Below are positions 16,241 to 25,647 of a stretch of DNA of 64,000 nucleotides, one piece after another. The position numbers and the translations under genes are program-made. The DNA lies in the NCBI RefSeq assembly GCF_014199985.1, contig NZ_JACHOS010000004.1:299970-363969 (forward strand). The letters are read 5' to 3'. A model generated the notes under the pieces. The model did not search any database. It saw nothing but the letters and a program-made list of their open reading frames with translations, and was not told where the DNA came from. Each line of letters begins with the position of its first letter. Position 1 is the stretch's first letter. Origin of the DNA: Methylorubrum rhodesianum. GTDB lineage: Bacteria; Pseudomonadota; Alphaproteobacteria; Rhizobiales; Beijerinckiaceae.

Positions 16241-17833
16241 TCAGATGGTACCGAGCCGGAGGTTTCGATGGTGGGACGGCGGAACACCCGATCCGTCGGG
16301 AGCGCATCGGGTCCGATTCCGGCCGCCGCTCTTGGCCTCGTAGAGCGCGGCGTCGGCGCGACGGTAGAGATCCGCCGAACCGCCCGTCGTAGCGACGGCG
16401 ACGCCGATGCTCACGGTCACGGAGCCCGGCCCGATCCCGGCGGACGGCACGGTGAGCGTTCTCGTGGCGCCGTGGATCGCGGCCGCGACCTGCAGCCCCC
16501 CCTCTCGGTCGGTGTCCGGCATCAAGACGGCGAATTCCTCCCCGCCGACACGGGCGACGAGATCGCCCGGCCGGCGCACGCTCCGCATCAGGACTTCGGC
16601 CAGACCCTGGAGCACGGCATCCCCGACCGCGTGCCCGAAACGGTCGTTGTAGGTCTTGAAGTGATCGGCATCGATGACGAGCAGCGACAGCGGACGCCCC
16701 GTGCGGGCCGAAGCGCGGGCGCTCCGCTCGAAAGCCTCCTCGAACTGACGCCGGTTCGCCAACCCGGTCAGGGTGTCGGTCCAGGCGAGCTTGGCCAACG
16801 CGCCCTGCATCGTCGCGCTCCGGCGCAGCTCCCGTCCGAACAGGAGCGAGAGCAGCACGGTCAAGCCGCACAGGACGAGGACGGCCAAACCGAGCACCGC
16901 GGCCTTGGCCTTCCATTCCGCCTCGATCTCATGGGTACCGAGCGCGACGTTGAGGATGAGCGGCAGGTCCCCGACGCGCGTGAAGGCGTAATACCGCTCG
17001 ACGCCGTCGCGGACGGAGATACCCCTGAAGCTGCCGCTGTCTTCGGCGAGGAAGCGCTGGAAGGTCGGCGCCCCGCCGATGTTCGCCCCGATATCGGCTT
17101 GCACGGCGGGATAGCGCATCAGGCGCGTACCGTCCCGCAGGTAGAGGTTGATGCCGCCCTCCCGCCCCAGCCCGATCCGGTCGAACAGGGTGCTGAAGTA
17201 GGAGAGTTTGAGACTCGCCAGCACCACGCCGCCGAAGGAGCCGTCCGGCCGGTCGATCCGGCGGCTCAGCACGATCACCGATTCGCCGAGCAGACGTGAC
17301 ATCAGCGGCGGGCTGATGTGGAGCCCGAGATCGCCGCGCGCCTTGTGAAGCTGGAAATAGGCACGGTCGGCGTTGTTGACGCGGCGGGCGGGCACCGAAC
17401 CGGAATCCAGGATGCTGTCGCCGTTCTCGTCGAGAACGAGCATCACGCCCATGTCGCGGGCCGTCGTGGCGCGGTCGAACAGGACGAGTTGGCGCAGGGC
17501 CGGACTGATCTCCGCGACGCCGGGCGCCTTGATGTTGTCGGCGACGGCTTGCAGCGACAGATCAATGATCTCGACGTTGCGGGCGATGTCGCGCTCGATC
17601 ACCTGAAGCAGGTTCCTCGAGGTCTGCTCGGCCTTCTCCCAGGCGTCGCGCCGCAGATCGAGCAGCATGATGGCCGAGACCACCAGCATGCCGACGGGCG
17701 CGAGAACGCCGAGGGCGATCCAGTTCCGGGCCGAGCGAAGGTGCCGGACCAGGGGAGATCGCAGCCACCCCTGGGATCTCGTCGGCTTCTCCCTGTCCGT
17801 CGCCCGGTTCATCTCGTCATCGGAGGTGGGCAT
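16241..17833 (-). CDS. Membrane diguanylate cyclase with periplasmic sensor
   Basis: The GGDEF domain makes cyclic di-GMP. The protein has about 530 residues. TM1 is NWIALGVLAPVGMLVVSAIML. A periplasmic region of about 270 residues resembles a dCache sensor. TM2 is AAVLGLAVLVLCGLTVLLSLLFG. The C-terminal GGDEF domain has DTLTGLANRR and the active-site variant VGGEEF, which is catalytically competent in known enzymes. An RxxD inhibitory site (RPGD) lies five residues upstream, so product inhibition is likely. The ATG at 17833 is used. An upstream in-frame start at 17995 would add about 54 unsupported residues. Confidence 0.88.
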   Translation of the reverse strand: MPTSDDEMNRATDREKPTRSQGWLRSPLVRHLRSARNWIALGVLAPVGMLVVSAIMLLDLRRDAWEKAEQTSRNLLQVIERDIARNVEIIDLSLQAVADNIKAPGVAEISPALRQLVLFDRATTARDMGVMLVLDENGDSILDSGSVPARRVNNADRAYFQLHKARGDLGLHISPPLMSRLLGESVIVLSRRIDRPDGSFGGVVLASLKLSYFSTLFDRIGLGREGGINLYLRDGTRLMRYPAVQADIGANIGGAPTFQRFLAEDSGSFRGISVRDGVERYYAFTRVGDLPLILNVALGTHEIEAEWKAKAAVLGLAVLVLCGLTVLLSLLFGRELRRSATMQGALAKLAWTDTLTGLANRRQFEEAFERSARASARTGRPLSLLVIDADHFKTYNDRFGHAVGDAVLQGLAEVLMRSVRRPGDLVARVGGEEFAVLMPDTDREGGLQVAAAIHGATRTLTVPSAGIGPGSVTVSIGVAVATTGGSADLYRRADAALYEAKSGGRNRTRCAPDGSGVPPSHHRNLRLGTI

Positions 17834-18205
17834 CGGCTTCGTTTCTTGATTGTCGGCGCTCCTCTCTCGGCGCGCCAAGCTAACTGAACCTTTCGCCGGC
17901 GCCGCGATGCCGAAATCCGATCCCCCCATGGCTAAAGCGACGTTACCGTTGCTCCGGGGCGCTGACCGATACCCGGAGTTCTCCGCACCGCACAAAGATG
18001 TGATCTGGGCCTGGGGATTATGAAATCGCGGTCGCGGAACGAATGGGTCGAGCGAGACTTAGCGCCGGGATCGCGTCGGACCTCGGTCACTTGAGAGAGA
18101 TCGATCGGGGCGCTCGACCCTCGAAACCTGGATTTCTCGGGCCGTCGTCTTCCCGAGGCTGCACGCCCAGCCTCGAGACGTCGCGCTTGCCCGTGGGGAC
18201 TGCCG
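17834..18205. other. Intergenic region between GGDEF and MFS genes
   Basis: This 372-bp divergent spacer is locally less GC-rich around 17985-18050. Promoters for both genes are expected here. I could not assign -35/-10 boxes with confidence and see no hairpin or small RNA signature. Confidence 0.35.
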
Positions 18206-19534
18206 ATGCCCGTCGACGCACCATCCTCGGTCGCCTCCCCCGACTCCGCCGAGCGCGACCCCTCCCGGCGCGCCCTGCGCGGTCTCGATCTGCTCAACTT
18301 CACCCTCGCCGACGTCCGCGACGGGCTCGGCCCCTACCTCGCCATCTACCTGCTCGCGGTGCGTGGGCCGGAGCAGGGCTGGAACGAGGCCACGATCGGT
18401 CTGGTGATGACGATCGCCGGCATTGCCGGATTGCTGGCCCAGACGCCCGCGGGAGCACTGATCGACCGCACCAATGCCAAGCGCAGCGTGGTGATCGCCG
18501 CGGCCGTCGTCGTGACCCTGAGCTGCCTCGTCCTGCCCTGGATCGCGAACTTCACGCTGGTGGCCGGCACGCAAGCTCTCGCCAGCATGGCAGGCTCCGT
18601 CTTCGCGCCCGCGCTGACCGGCATCACGCTCGGCCTCGTCGGCCCGAAACTGTTTTCGAAGCGCATCGGCCGCAACGAGGGATTCAACCATGCCGGCAAC
18701 GCGGTCTCGGCCATGCTGGCGGGCGGGCTGGCCTACCTATTCGGTCCCGTGGTGGTGTTCTGGCTGATGGGACTTCTCGCCGCCTGCTCCATCGTCGCGA
18801 TGCTCATGGTGCCGGCCGAGGAGATCGACGACGATCTCGCCCGCGGCCTCGATTGCGCCGCGGACCGGAACTGCGAGCAGCCCTCGGGCCTGAGCCTGCT
18901 GCTGCACAACCGGCACCTCATGCTGTTCGCGCTTCTCTGCGCCGCATTCCACCTCGCCAATGCGGCGATGCTGCCCTCGGTCGGCCAGCTGCTCACCAAG
19001 GTCGTCGGCAAGGACAACGCGACGTCGCTGATCGCGATCTGCATCGTCGCGGCCCAATGCGTGATGGTGCCGATGGCGGTGCTGGTCGGTGCCAAGGCCG
19101 ACAGCTTCGGGCGCAAGCCGATCTTCCTCGTCGCCTTCGGCGTCCTGGCTCTGCGCGGCGTGCTCTACACGTTCTCCGACAACCCCTTCTACCTCGTGGC
19201 GGTGCAGTGCCTCGACGGCGTCGGCGCCGGAATCTACGGCGCGCTGTTTCCGATCGTCGTCGCCGACCTCACCCGCGGCACCGGACGGTTCAACGTCGCC
19301 CAGGGCGCGGCGGCGACGGCCCAGGGCCTCGGCGCAGCGCTGAGCGCGACATTGGCCGGCGTGGTCATCGTCGGCGCGGGTTACTCGGCGGCTTTCCTCG
19401 TGCTGGCGGCGATCGCGGCGGTCGGCTTCGCGCTCTACCTGCTGTTCATGCCCGAAACGCTCGGCTACCAGCCCCGCTCGACCGATGCGCCGCCGAGGAA
19501 TCCCGCAGCGCCCCTCGCAGCACCGGCGGAGTAG
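18206..19534 (+). CDS. MFS transporter, substrate unknown
   Basis: The 442-residue inner-membrane protein has twelve predicted helices. The MFS loop 2-3 motif appears as AGALIDRTNAKR and the loop 8-9 counterpart as GAKADSFGRKP. The amphipathic N-terminal segment LRGLDLLNFTLADVRDGLGPYLAIYL (here split around residue 35) is typical of a subgroup common in Methylobacterium and Burkholderia. A cytoplasmic loop near residue 225 contains two cysteines (DCAADRNC). The substrate cannot be read from the sequence. It is convergent with the PaaI-type thioesterase gene. Confidence 0.85.
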   Translation: MPVDAPSSVASPDSAERDPSRRALRGLDLLNFTLADVRDGLGPYLAIYLLAVRGPEQGWNEATIGLVMTIAGIAGLLAQTPAGALIDRTNAKRSVVIAAAVVVTLSCLVLPWIANFTLVAGTQALASMAGSVFAPALTGITLGLVGPKLFSKRIGRNEGFNHAGNAVSAMLAGGLAYLFGPVVVFWLMGLLAACSIVAMLMVPAEEIDDDLARGLDCAADRNCEQPSGLSLLLHNRHLMLFALLCAAFHLANAAMLPSVGQLLTKVVGKDNATSLIAICIVAAQCVMVPMAVLVGAKADSFGRKPIFLVAFGVLALRGVLYTFSDNPFYLVAVQCLDGVGAGIYGALFPIVVADLTRGTGRFNVAQGAAATAQGLGAALSATLAGVVIVGAGYSAAFLVLAAIAAVGFALYLLFMPETLGYQPRSTDAPPRNPAAPLAAPAE

Positions 19535-19570
19535 CGCCGAGCGCCGAGCCGCTCACCGGCCTCGACCGCC

Positions 19571-20002
19571 TCACCGCTCCGGCGGGATCGAGTAGGTGCC
19601 GGTGGCGTGGCAGACGATCGCCTCGCCGCCCTGGCTGCGAATCGCGACCTCCCCGACGGCGAGGCGCCGCCCGAGCTTCAACAGCCGGCACTCCGCCACG
19701 AGAGCGGCGGGGCCGGGCCGGCGCAGGAAGTTGACGTTCAGGTTCGTCGTCACGGCGAGTGCCACCGGGCCGATATTCGAGAGGATCGCCGCGTAGAGCG
19801 CGTAGTCGGCCAAGGCCATCATCGACGGACCGGAGACCGTGCCGCCGGGGCGCAGATGGCGCTCGTGATAATCGAGCCGCATCCGCGCCGAGAGCGACCC
19901 CACCGCCTCCAGGTGGAAGTGGCGCCCGCCCGCATTCATCTGCGGGAAATCGCGCTCCAGGAAGGCAGCGGTTTCCTCCAGGCTCATCACGGTCTCGCTC
20001 AT
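19571..20002 (-). CDS. PaaI-family (hotdog) thioesterase
   Basis: The 143-residue protein has the hotdog acyl-CoA thioesterase fold. Signature segments are RPGGTVSGPSMMALADYALYAAI (active-site helix region) and AVTTNLNVNFLRRP. The C-terminal strands are EAIVCHATGTYSIPP. Family members hydrolyse aryl- or medium-chain acyl-CoA, and the exact substrate is not visible here. The ATG at 20002 was chosen over an upstream alternative start because the extra residues are not conserved-looking. The gene diverges from the CoA-binding protein gene. Confidence 0.82.
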   Translation of the reverse strand: MSETVMSLEETAAFLERDFPQMNAGGRHFHLEAVGSLSARMRLDYHERHLRPGGTVSGPSMMALADYALYAAILSNIGPVALAVTTNLNVNFLRRPGPAALVAECRLLKLGRRLAVGEVAIRSQGGEAIVCHATGTYSIPPER

Positions 20003-20028
20003 GACTGAGCCTTGCAGCATGCCGGCGC

Positions 20029-20610
20029 ATGGCGGACAAGAGCGGCATGATCCCGACGATCGACATCGCGCCCGAAGGCATCGCCACCCGGCACGACCGC
20101 TATCCGGACGCGCAGATCCGCACCGTGCTCAGGGAGGCGCGGTCGATCGCTCTGGTCGGCGCCTCGGCCAACCCGGCGCGGCCGAGCTACATCGTCTTCA
20201 AGTATCTGAGTGAGCGCGGCTACGCGGTCACGCCGGTCAATCCGGGGCTGGCGGGCCAGAGCCTGCTCGGTCGTCCGGTGATCGCGCGGCTGTCCGATCT
20301 CACCGGACCGGTCGACATGGTCGAGATCTTTCGCAATTCCGCGGCGGCGGGGCCTCTGGTGGACGAGGCGCTGGCGCTGCCGGTCCCGCCCAAGGTGATC
20401 TGGATGCAGCTCGGCGTGCGCGACGATGTGGCGGCGGCGCGGGCCGAGGCGGCGGGCGTGACGGTGATCATGAACCGCTGCCCGAAGATCGAGTACGGCC
20501 GGCTTTCCGGCGAGATCGGCTGGACCGGGGTGAACTCCCGCATCCTCAGCGCGAAGAAGCCGCAGATGGCGAAGGGCGGGCTGCAGAAGCGGACGATCGA
20601 GGGGCCCTGA
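20029..20610 (+). CDS. CoA-binding (YccU-type) protein
   Basis: The 193-residue protein is a stand-alone Rossmann CoA-binding domain. Its nucleotide loop is IALVGASANPARPSYIVFKYL, followed by GYAVTPVNPGLAG, VDMVEIFRNSAAAGPLVDEAL, VIWMQLGVRDD and MNRCPKIEYGRL. Relatives resemble the CoA-binding module of succinyl-CoA synthetase alpha but lack catalytic partners. The physiological function is unknown. It diverges from the thioesterase gene with only 26 bp between the starts, so both share a compact promoter region. Confidence 0.87.
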   Translation: MADKSGMIPTIDIAPEGIATRHDRYPDAQIRTVLREARSIALVGASANPARPSYIVFKYLSERGYAVTPVNPGLAGQSLLGRPVIARLSDLTGPVDMVEIFRNSAAAGPLVDEALALPVPPKVIWMQLGVRDDVAAARAEAAGVTVIMNRCPKIEYGRLSGEIGWTGVNSRILSAKKPQMAKGGLQKRTIEGP

Positions 20611-20665
20611 AACGCGTTCGCCCCCGGCGATGGAGCCGAGGGCGTCCATGTCAGGCGGATGACGC

Positions 20666-21091
20666 TCAGGCCAGCGTCAGACCGACATCGACATTGCCGC
20701 GCGTGGCATTGGAGTAGGGGCAGATCTGGTGGGCCGCCTCGACGAGGCGCTCGGCCTCGGCGCGGTCGAGGCCCGGAAGGCTGACCTTGAGGTCGGCGGT
20801 AATGCCGAAGCCGCCCTCGGAGCGCGGGCCGATGCCGACGGTCGCGGTGACAGTGGTGTCGGCGGGCACCTTCAGCTTGAGCTGACCACCGGCGACCTTC
20901 AGGGCGCCGATGAAGCAGGCCGAGTACCCCGCCGCGAAGAGCTGTTCGGGGTTGGCGCCCGGGCCGCCGGCGCCGCCGAGCTCCTTCGGGGTCGAGAGCT
21001 GGACCTGGAAGCTGCCGTCCTCGGTCCGGGCGGAGCCGTCGCGGCCGCCGGTGGCAGAGGCGGTGGTGCGGTACTTCACATCGACGGTCAT
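20666..21091 (-). CDS. ohr: Organic hydroperoxide resistance protein Ohr
   Basis: This cytoplasmic thiol peroxidase of the OsmC/Ohr family reduces organic hydroperoxides. It has 141 residues. The two redox cysteines are in AAGYSACFIGAL and HQICPYSNATRGN. The catalytic arginine region TPKELGGAGGPGANPEQLFA is present. No ohrR regulator is adjacent, unlike in many relatives. It is followed by the convergent CoA-binding gene. Confidence 0.93.
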   Translation of the reverse strand: MTVDVKYRTTASATGGRDGSARTEDGSFQVQLSTPKELGGAGGPGANPEQLFAAGYSACFIGALKVAGGQLKLKVPADTTVTATVGIGPRSEGGFGITADLKVSLPGLDRAEAERLVEAAHQICPYSNATRGNVDVGLTLA

Positions 21092-21236
21092 GGGTCTGTC
21101 CTCGTGATCGGGGTTGAACGAGGCCGATCCGTTCGGCTCAGAATGTGGATATCGGCAAACTGGATTGCGCGCAATCTAAATCGTGCACAATCCATTCGCC
21201 CGACGTGTGACGGCTCTTCACGCGGCGAATGCTCCC

Positions 21237-22505
21237 TCAGCGTGAGGCGTCGCGCCCGGTTTCCGGCATGAGGGCGACGGCGGCGAGGCTGACCCCGGCC
21301 GCGGCCGCGAGATAGAGACCGACGAGGCCGATGCCGCCCCAACCGGCGAGCCACTGAGCCGCGAAAGGCGCGCCCGAGGCACCGACGATGCCAGCGAGAT
21401 TGTAGGTCACGGAGGCACCGGTGTAGCGCACGCGGGTCGGGAACAGTTCGGGCAGGAGCGCGCCCATCGGCCCGAAGATCCAGCCCATGGCGAAGAGCGC
21501 GAGGCAGAGGAAGCCGAGCACCAGGGCGGGCTCGTCGCTGCCGAGCATCGGCCCCAGAACGGCGCCGAGCGCGCCCGTCACCGCGAGGCCCGAGACGAGA
21601 ACCGGCTTGCGCCCGAAACGGTCGGCGGCCCAGCCCGAAAGGGGGATCGCCAGCGCCATGAACAGGATCGCCACGCACTCGAACAGCAGGAAGCTTTTTC
21701 GCGGGTAGCCGAGCGTGGCCGTGCCGTAGCTCAGGGCGAACACCGTGGAGAGGTAGAAGACGGCGTAGGCCGCCACCATGGCGAGCGTGCCGAGCAGCGT
21801 CGCGCGCAGGTGCTTGGAAAAGATCGTGGCGAGCGGCACGGGCTCCGGAGGCGCCTGTTCAAGGGCGGCGCGGAAGGCCGGTGTCTCGGTAAGCTTGAGG
21901 CGGACATAGAGCCCGACGCCGACGAGGGCGGCCGAGGCCAGGAACGGAAGCCGCCAGCCCCAGGCCTCGAAATCGGCCGGGGTCAGGGCCACGCTGAGTC
22001 CGAGGAAGAGCAGATTGGCCGCGATGAAGCCGATCGGCGCGCCGAGCTGGGGGAAGATGCCGTAGAGCGCGCGGCGCCCCGGCGGCGCGTTCTCGACCGC
22101 GAGCAGGGCCGCCCCGCCCCATTCACCGCCGAAACCGACCCCCTGTCCGAAGCGAAGCAGGCAGAGCAGGGCCGGCGCCCACCAACCGATGCTGGCATAG
22201 CCCGGCAGGCATCCGATCAGGACCGTGGAGAGGCCCATGATCATCAGCGAGGCGACCAGGGTCGCCTTGCGTCCGATCCGGTCACCGAAATGGCCGAAGG
22301 CCGCCGCCCCGACCGGTCGGGCGAGGAAGGCAATGGCGAAGGTCGCGAACGCCTGGAGCGTCTGTACGCCGGGCTCGCCTTGCGGGAAGAAGATCGGCCC
22401 GATCACCAGCGCCGCGGCGGTGGCGTAGATGTAGAAGTCGTAGAACTCGATCGCGGTGCCGACGAAGCTCGCGATCAGGATCTGGCGGGCGGACGGAGCG
22501 CTCAT
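21237..22505 (-). CDS. MFS transporter, metabolite:H+ symporter (MHS) type
   Basis: The 422-residue inner-membrane protein belongs to the ShiA/ProP-like branch. It has FVGTAIEFYDFYIYATAAALV at the N-terminus, FGHFGDRIGRKATL between helices 2 and 3, FGQGVGFGGEWGGAALLAVE and GWAADRFGRKPVLVSG. Such carriers import shikimate, citrate, osmolytes or similar organic acids with protons. The start ATG at 22505 overlaps the upstream MaoC gene by 4 bp. Co-expression suggests the imported acid is processed as a CoA ester, but this is an inference. Confidence 0.88.
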   Translation of the reverse strand: MSAPSARQILIASFVGTAIEFYDFYIYATAAALVIGPIFFPQGEPGVQTLQAFATFAIAFLARPVGAAAFGHFGDRIGRKATLVASLMIMGLSTVLIGCLPGYASIGWWAPALLCLLRFGQGVGFGGEWGGAALLAVENAPPGRRALYGIFPQLGAPIGFIAANLLFLGLSVALTPADFEAWGWRLPFLASAALVGVGLYVRLKLTETPAFRAALEQAPPEPVPLATIFSKHLRATLLGTLAMVAAYAVFYLSTVFALSYGTATLGYPRKSFLLFECVAILFMALAIPLSGWAADRFGRKPVLVSGLAVTGALGAVLGPMLGSDEPALVLGFLCLALFAMGWIFGPMGALLPELFPTRVRYTGASVTYNLAGIVGASGAPFAAQWLAGWGGIGLVGLYLAAAAGVSLAAVALMPETGRDASR

Positions 22506-23512
22506 GCGGCCGGAGAGTCCCACTGCCAGAACACCGTGCCGGTGAACTCGAAGACCGGCTCGCCGCGCTGGTTCTCGGCGGTGTTGTGGTGGGTGGCGAT
22601 GCCCCAGCCGGGCCGCGAGGCGGAGGCGCGCTTGTTCGTGAGCGTGCTTCTGTAGCGGATCGTGTCGCCGGCATAGACCGGCCGCAGCCATTTCAGGTCC
22701 TTGAAGCCCGGCGAGGGGCCGAGCTGCGGCACAGGGCCGGAGCGTGCGGTCAGCGCGATGTCGCGGGCGAAGGTCGCGTTGAGCCGCTTCATCCAGACGG
22801 CCGCGGTCTGCCAGCCCGAAGCGCAGAGCGCGCCGAAATGCGTGGCTCGCGCGGCCCCCGCATCGAGATGGAAGACCTGCGGGTCGTAGGCGCGCGCGAA
22901 GGTGATGATGTCGTCCGCCTCGAAGCGATGGGCACCGAGGTCACGGGTGGCGCCGAGCTCGGCTCGCGCGAGGTAGGGGAGCGGCAACGCGTCGTCCGGC
23001 TCCGGCACGGAGCCGGTCACCACCGCGAGTTCGACCGGACGCGGTGCGGGAACGGCGCCGGTGCGCGCGAACAGGACCGCGAATGCCTGCGTCATCACGG
23101 CCTCGCCGCGCCCGTTCGTGAGCGTCATCGCGAGCCGCGCCATGCCGCGGTCGGGCTTCGAGGACGACGGGCGAACCTCCTCGACGCGGACGACGGCGCT
23201 CAGGGCATCGCCCGGCAGGACGGGCCTCATCCAGCGCAGGCTGGCGATGCCGGGGGACCCCATCGAGGTCGAGTGCGAGATCAGCGCCTGCGCCAACAGA
23301 CGCATGCCCAGGGCCGCCGTCTGCCAACCGGAGCCGATCAGGGTGCCGACGAAGGTGTCCTTCGCGGCGGTCTCGTCGAGATGGAAGGGTTGGGGATCGT
23401 ACACCCGGGCGAAAGCGACGAGCTCGTCCCGGCTCACCGTGATCGGCCCGGCCGTGAACTCCTGGCCGGGAGCAAGGTCGTCGAGAGAAAGCAGAGCCAT
23501 CGGATGCCGCAT
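22502..23512 (-). CDS. Tandem MaoC-like dehydratase domain protein
   Basis: The 336-residue protein has two hotdog MaoC domains (about 5-150 and 190-330). Each has the hydratase-type motif: FARVYDPQPFHLDETAAKDTFVG in the first and FARAYDPQVFHLDAGAARATHFG in the second, with the Asp/His pair expected for enoyl-CoA hydratase 2. Both domains also keep the GSGWQTAA or ASGWQTAA helix. The fusion may hydrate 2-enoyl-CoA or beta-methylmalyl-CoA-like substrates. The exact reaction is not determined. Its stop overlaps the MFS gene start. A second ATG four codons in is an equally possible start. Confidence 0.82.
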   Translation of the reverse strand: MRHPMALLSLDDLAPGQEFTAGPITVSRDELVAFARVYDPQPFHLDETAAKDTFVGTLIGSGWQTAALGMRLLAQALISHSTSMGSPGIASLRWMRPVLPGDALSAVVRVEEVRPSSSKPDRGMARLAMTLTNGRGEAVMTQAFAVLFARTGAVPAPRPVELAVVTGSVPEPDDALPLPYLARAELGATRDLGAHRFEADDIITFARAYDPQVFHLDAGAARATHFGALCASGWQTAAVWMKRLNATFARDIALTARSGPVPQLGPSPGFKDLKWLRPVYAGDTIRYRSTLTNKRASASRPGWGIATHHNTAENQRGEPVFEFTGTVFWQWDSPAA

Positions 23513-23598
23513 CGCGGGAGAAGTCCGCGCGTGGCTACATCATCGAACGGCCGAACGCATCCGGGGATGAGCCCGCAGGCCGTTCCCCGCGATCCGCC

Positions 23599-24570
23599 TC
23601 ACTTCATCAGCGCGTAGGCCTGGATCCCGGCCGGCGTCAGGAGCACCACGAACAGCACCGGCAGGAAGAACAGGATCATCGGCACGGTGAGCTTCGGGGG
23701 CAGCGCGGCCGCCTTCTTCTCCGCCTCGGTCATGCGGAAGTCCCGGCTCTCCTGCGCCAGCACGCGCAACGCCTGACCCACCGGCGTGCCGTAGCGCTCG
23801 GCCTGCATCAGCGCCGTGGTGAGCGACTTGACGATCTCGAGACCCGTGCGCAGGGCGAGATTCTCGTAAGCCACGCGCCGCTCGGGGAGGAAGGACAGCT
23901 CGGCGGTCAACAGCGCCAATTCCTCGGCGAGCACCGTCGATTGGGTCGCGATCTCCACGCTGACGCGCCGGAAGGCGTTCTCGACCGACATACCGGATTC
24001 GACGCAGATCAGGCACAGGTCGAGGGCATCGGGCCAAGCCCGGCGGATCTCGGCCTGGCGCTTGGTGGTGACGTTCGACAGATACACTTCCGGCAGTTTG
24101 AGGCCGAAGAAGCCGGCGGCCAGGACGAGGCCAGCCCGGATGGCGAGGGGCTGGTCGAGCACCTGCAGCACGAACAGGTAGAACAGGGCGACGGCCGTGA
24201 GGACGATCGGCATCACCAAGCGGAAGAAGAGGAAGGCGGTCTCGGCGCCGGCCCCCCGGTAGCCGGCCTGAACCAGTTTCGCCTTGGCGGTCTCCGTGCC
24301 GAGCCAGCGGTTGAGATTGAACTGCTCGACGACCCGCTTCATGTAGGCCTTCGGCTCGACGCGCAGGCTTGCGCGGCTGTTGAGCCGCTCGCGCTCGCGC
24401 TGCCGGATCTGCTCGCGCTCGTCGCTGACGAGCTTCATCCGCTTGGCGAGCTGGTCCCCCTCGAGCAGAGGCTGGACCAAGGTGAAGACCGTGGCCGCCG
24501 CGGCGATGCCGGTCAGCACCGCGGCGACGGTGCGCGGGGCCAGCGCCGTGTTGACGAAGTCATCCAGCAT
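23599..24570 (-). CDS. tadC: Tad pilus inner-membrane platform protein TadC
   Basis: TadC is a GspF/T2SSF-type platform protein that works with TadB and the CpaF ATPase to assemble Flp pili. It has 323 residues. There is an N-terminal helix, then FRLVMPIVLTAVALFYLFVLQ and LVLAAGFFGLKLPEVYL. The T2SSF domain has RRAWPDALDLCLICVESGMSVENAFRRV and TALMQAERYGTPVGQALRVLAQESRDFR. The C-terminal helix is LTVPMILFFLPVLFVVLLTPAGIQ. It is the last gene of the minus-strand cpaB-tadC series, 105 bp after tadB. Confidence 0.92.
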   Translation of the reverse strand: MLDDFVNTALAPRTVAAVLTGIAAAATVFTLVQPLLEGDQLAKRMKLVSDEREQIRQRERERLNSRASLRVEPKAYMKRVVEQFNLNRWLGTETAKAKLVQAGYRGAGAETAFLFFRLVMPIVLTAVALFYLFVLQVLDQPLAIRAGLVLAAGFFGLKLPEVYLSNVTTKRQAEIRRAWPDALDLCLICVESGMSVENAFRRVSVEIATQSTVLAEELALLTAELSFLPERRVAYENLALRTGLEIVKSLTTALMQAERYGTPVGQALRVLAQESRDFRMTEAEKKAAALPPKLTVPMILFFLPVLFVVLLTPAGIQAYALMK

Positions 24571-24675
24571 GTCAGTCCGGTCCAGCCCATTTCTCGCGGC
24601 GCGGCTCGCGCTGCCCCGTTCCCCTCGACATCGCCCCTCAGAGCGGGGCGTTCGGCTCCCGGTCGCAGAGCCGGA

Positions 24676-25647
24676 TCAGACGTCGAAACTGATCATCTTC
24701 TTCATCACCAGGACCCCCGCGAGCATCCACAGACCGGATATCACCAGGGCGATCTTGCCGACCGAGGTCGTCCACAGCAGCGACGTGTAGTCCGGACTCG
24801 AGAGATAGGTGCCGCCGCCGATGAGGAACGGCAGAGCACCGATGATCCCCGCCGAGACCTTGGCCTCCATACTCATCGCATCGATCTTGCCAGCCATCTT
24901 CTTGCGCTCGCGCAGCACCCGCGACAGGTTGCTGAGCGCCTCGGAAAGGTTGCCGCCGGCCTTCTGCTGGATGCCGATCACGATCGAGAAAAAGTTCACC
25001 TCGGTCACGGGCACCCGCTCGTACATGCGCAGGATTGCGTCCGCCATCGGCAGGCCGAGCGCCTGTGCCTCGATCGCCACCCGGAACTCGCTGCGCAGCG
25101 GCTCCTTCGCTTCACGCGAGATCATGCGCAGGCAATCGCCCAACGGGATGCCGGAGCGCAGACCGCGCACCACGACGTCCATGGCGTTGGGCAATTCCTC
25201 GACGAAGGCCGCGACGCGCCGCTTCTGCCGCCATTTGAGCATCCAGGCGGGCAGGCCGAACCCACCCGCGAAGAGGGCGAGCAGACCGACGATCACGTTG
25301 TGGGAGACGAGGACGGCGACGAGCGCGAGCACGGCCGCCATGATCCCGGAGACGACGTAGTATTTCTGCCGGCTCCAATCGAGGCCGGCGCGTGCGATGC
25401 GCAGTTCCAGGGTGACCTTGGTCTTGTCCTTCTTGGCCTCCAGCTCCTTGAGGCTCTTGGCGACCTGCTCGCGGCGGTTGGCGGCGGCGCCGCGCTCGGC
25501 GAGCGCCGTGCGCGGCTGACCCAGCGCCTTGCGCCGCTGCTCGGCCCGCCGCTCCCCCGAGAGGGCCGGCATCAGGAAGACGTAGGCGAGCGCGCCGGCG
25601 GCCACCGCGACGAGGCCGGCCGCGAGGGGAGCGTTGAGCGCGCTCAC
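24676..25647 (-). CDS. tadB: Tad pilus inner-membrane platform protein TadB
   Basis: This is a T2SSF-family platform subunit of the Tad pilus in the inner membrane. It has 323 residues. Helices occur at PLAAGLVAVAAGALAYVFLM, at the two central segments, and at the C-terminus (VGKIALVISGLWMLAGVLVMKKM). The T2SSF core has LPNAMDVVVRGLRSGIPLGDCLRMI and IGIQQKAGGNLSEALSNLSRVLRERKKM. The start is a GTG at 25647 overlapping the cpaF stop by 4 bp, giving coupled translation. Confidence 0.92.
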   Translation of the reverse strand: MSALNAPLAAGLVAVAAGALAYVFLMPALSGERRAEQRRKALGQPRTALAERGAAANRREQVAKSLKELEAKKDKTKVTLELRIARAGLDWSRQKYYVVSGIMAAVLALVAVLVSHNVIVGLLALFAGGFGLPAWMLKWRQKRRVAAFVEELPNAMDVVVRGLRSGIPLGDCLRMISREAKEPLRSEFRVAIEAQALGLPMADAILRMYERVPVTEVNFFSIVIGIQQKAGGNLSEALSNLSRVLRERKKMAGKIDAMSMEAKVSAGIIGALPFLIGGGTYLSSPDYTSLLWTTSVGKIALVISGLWMLAGVLVMKKMISFDV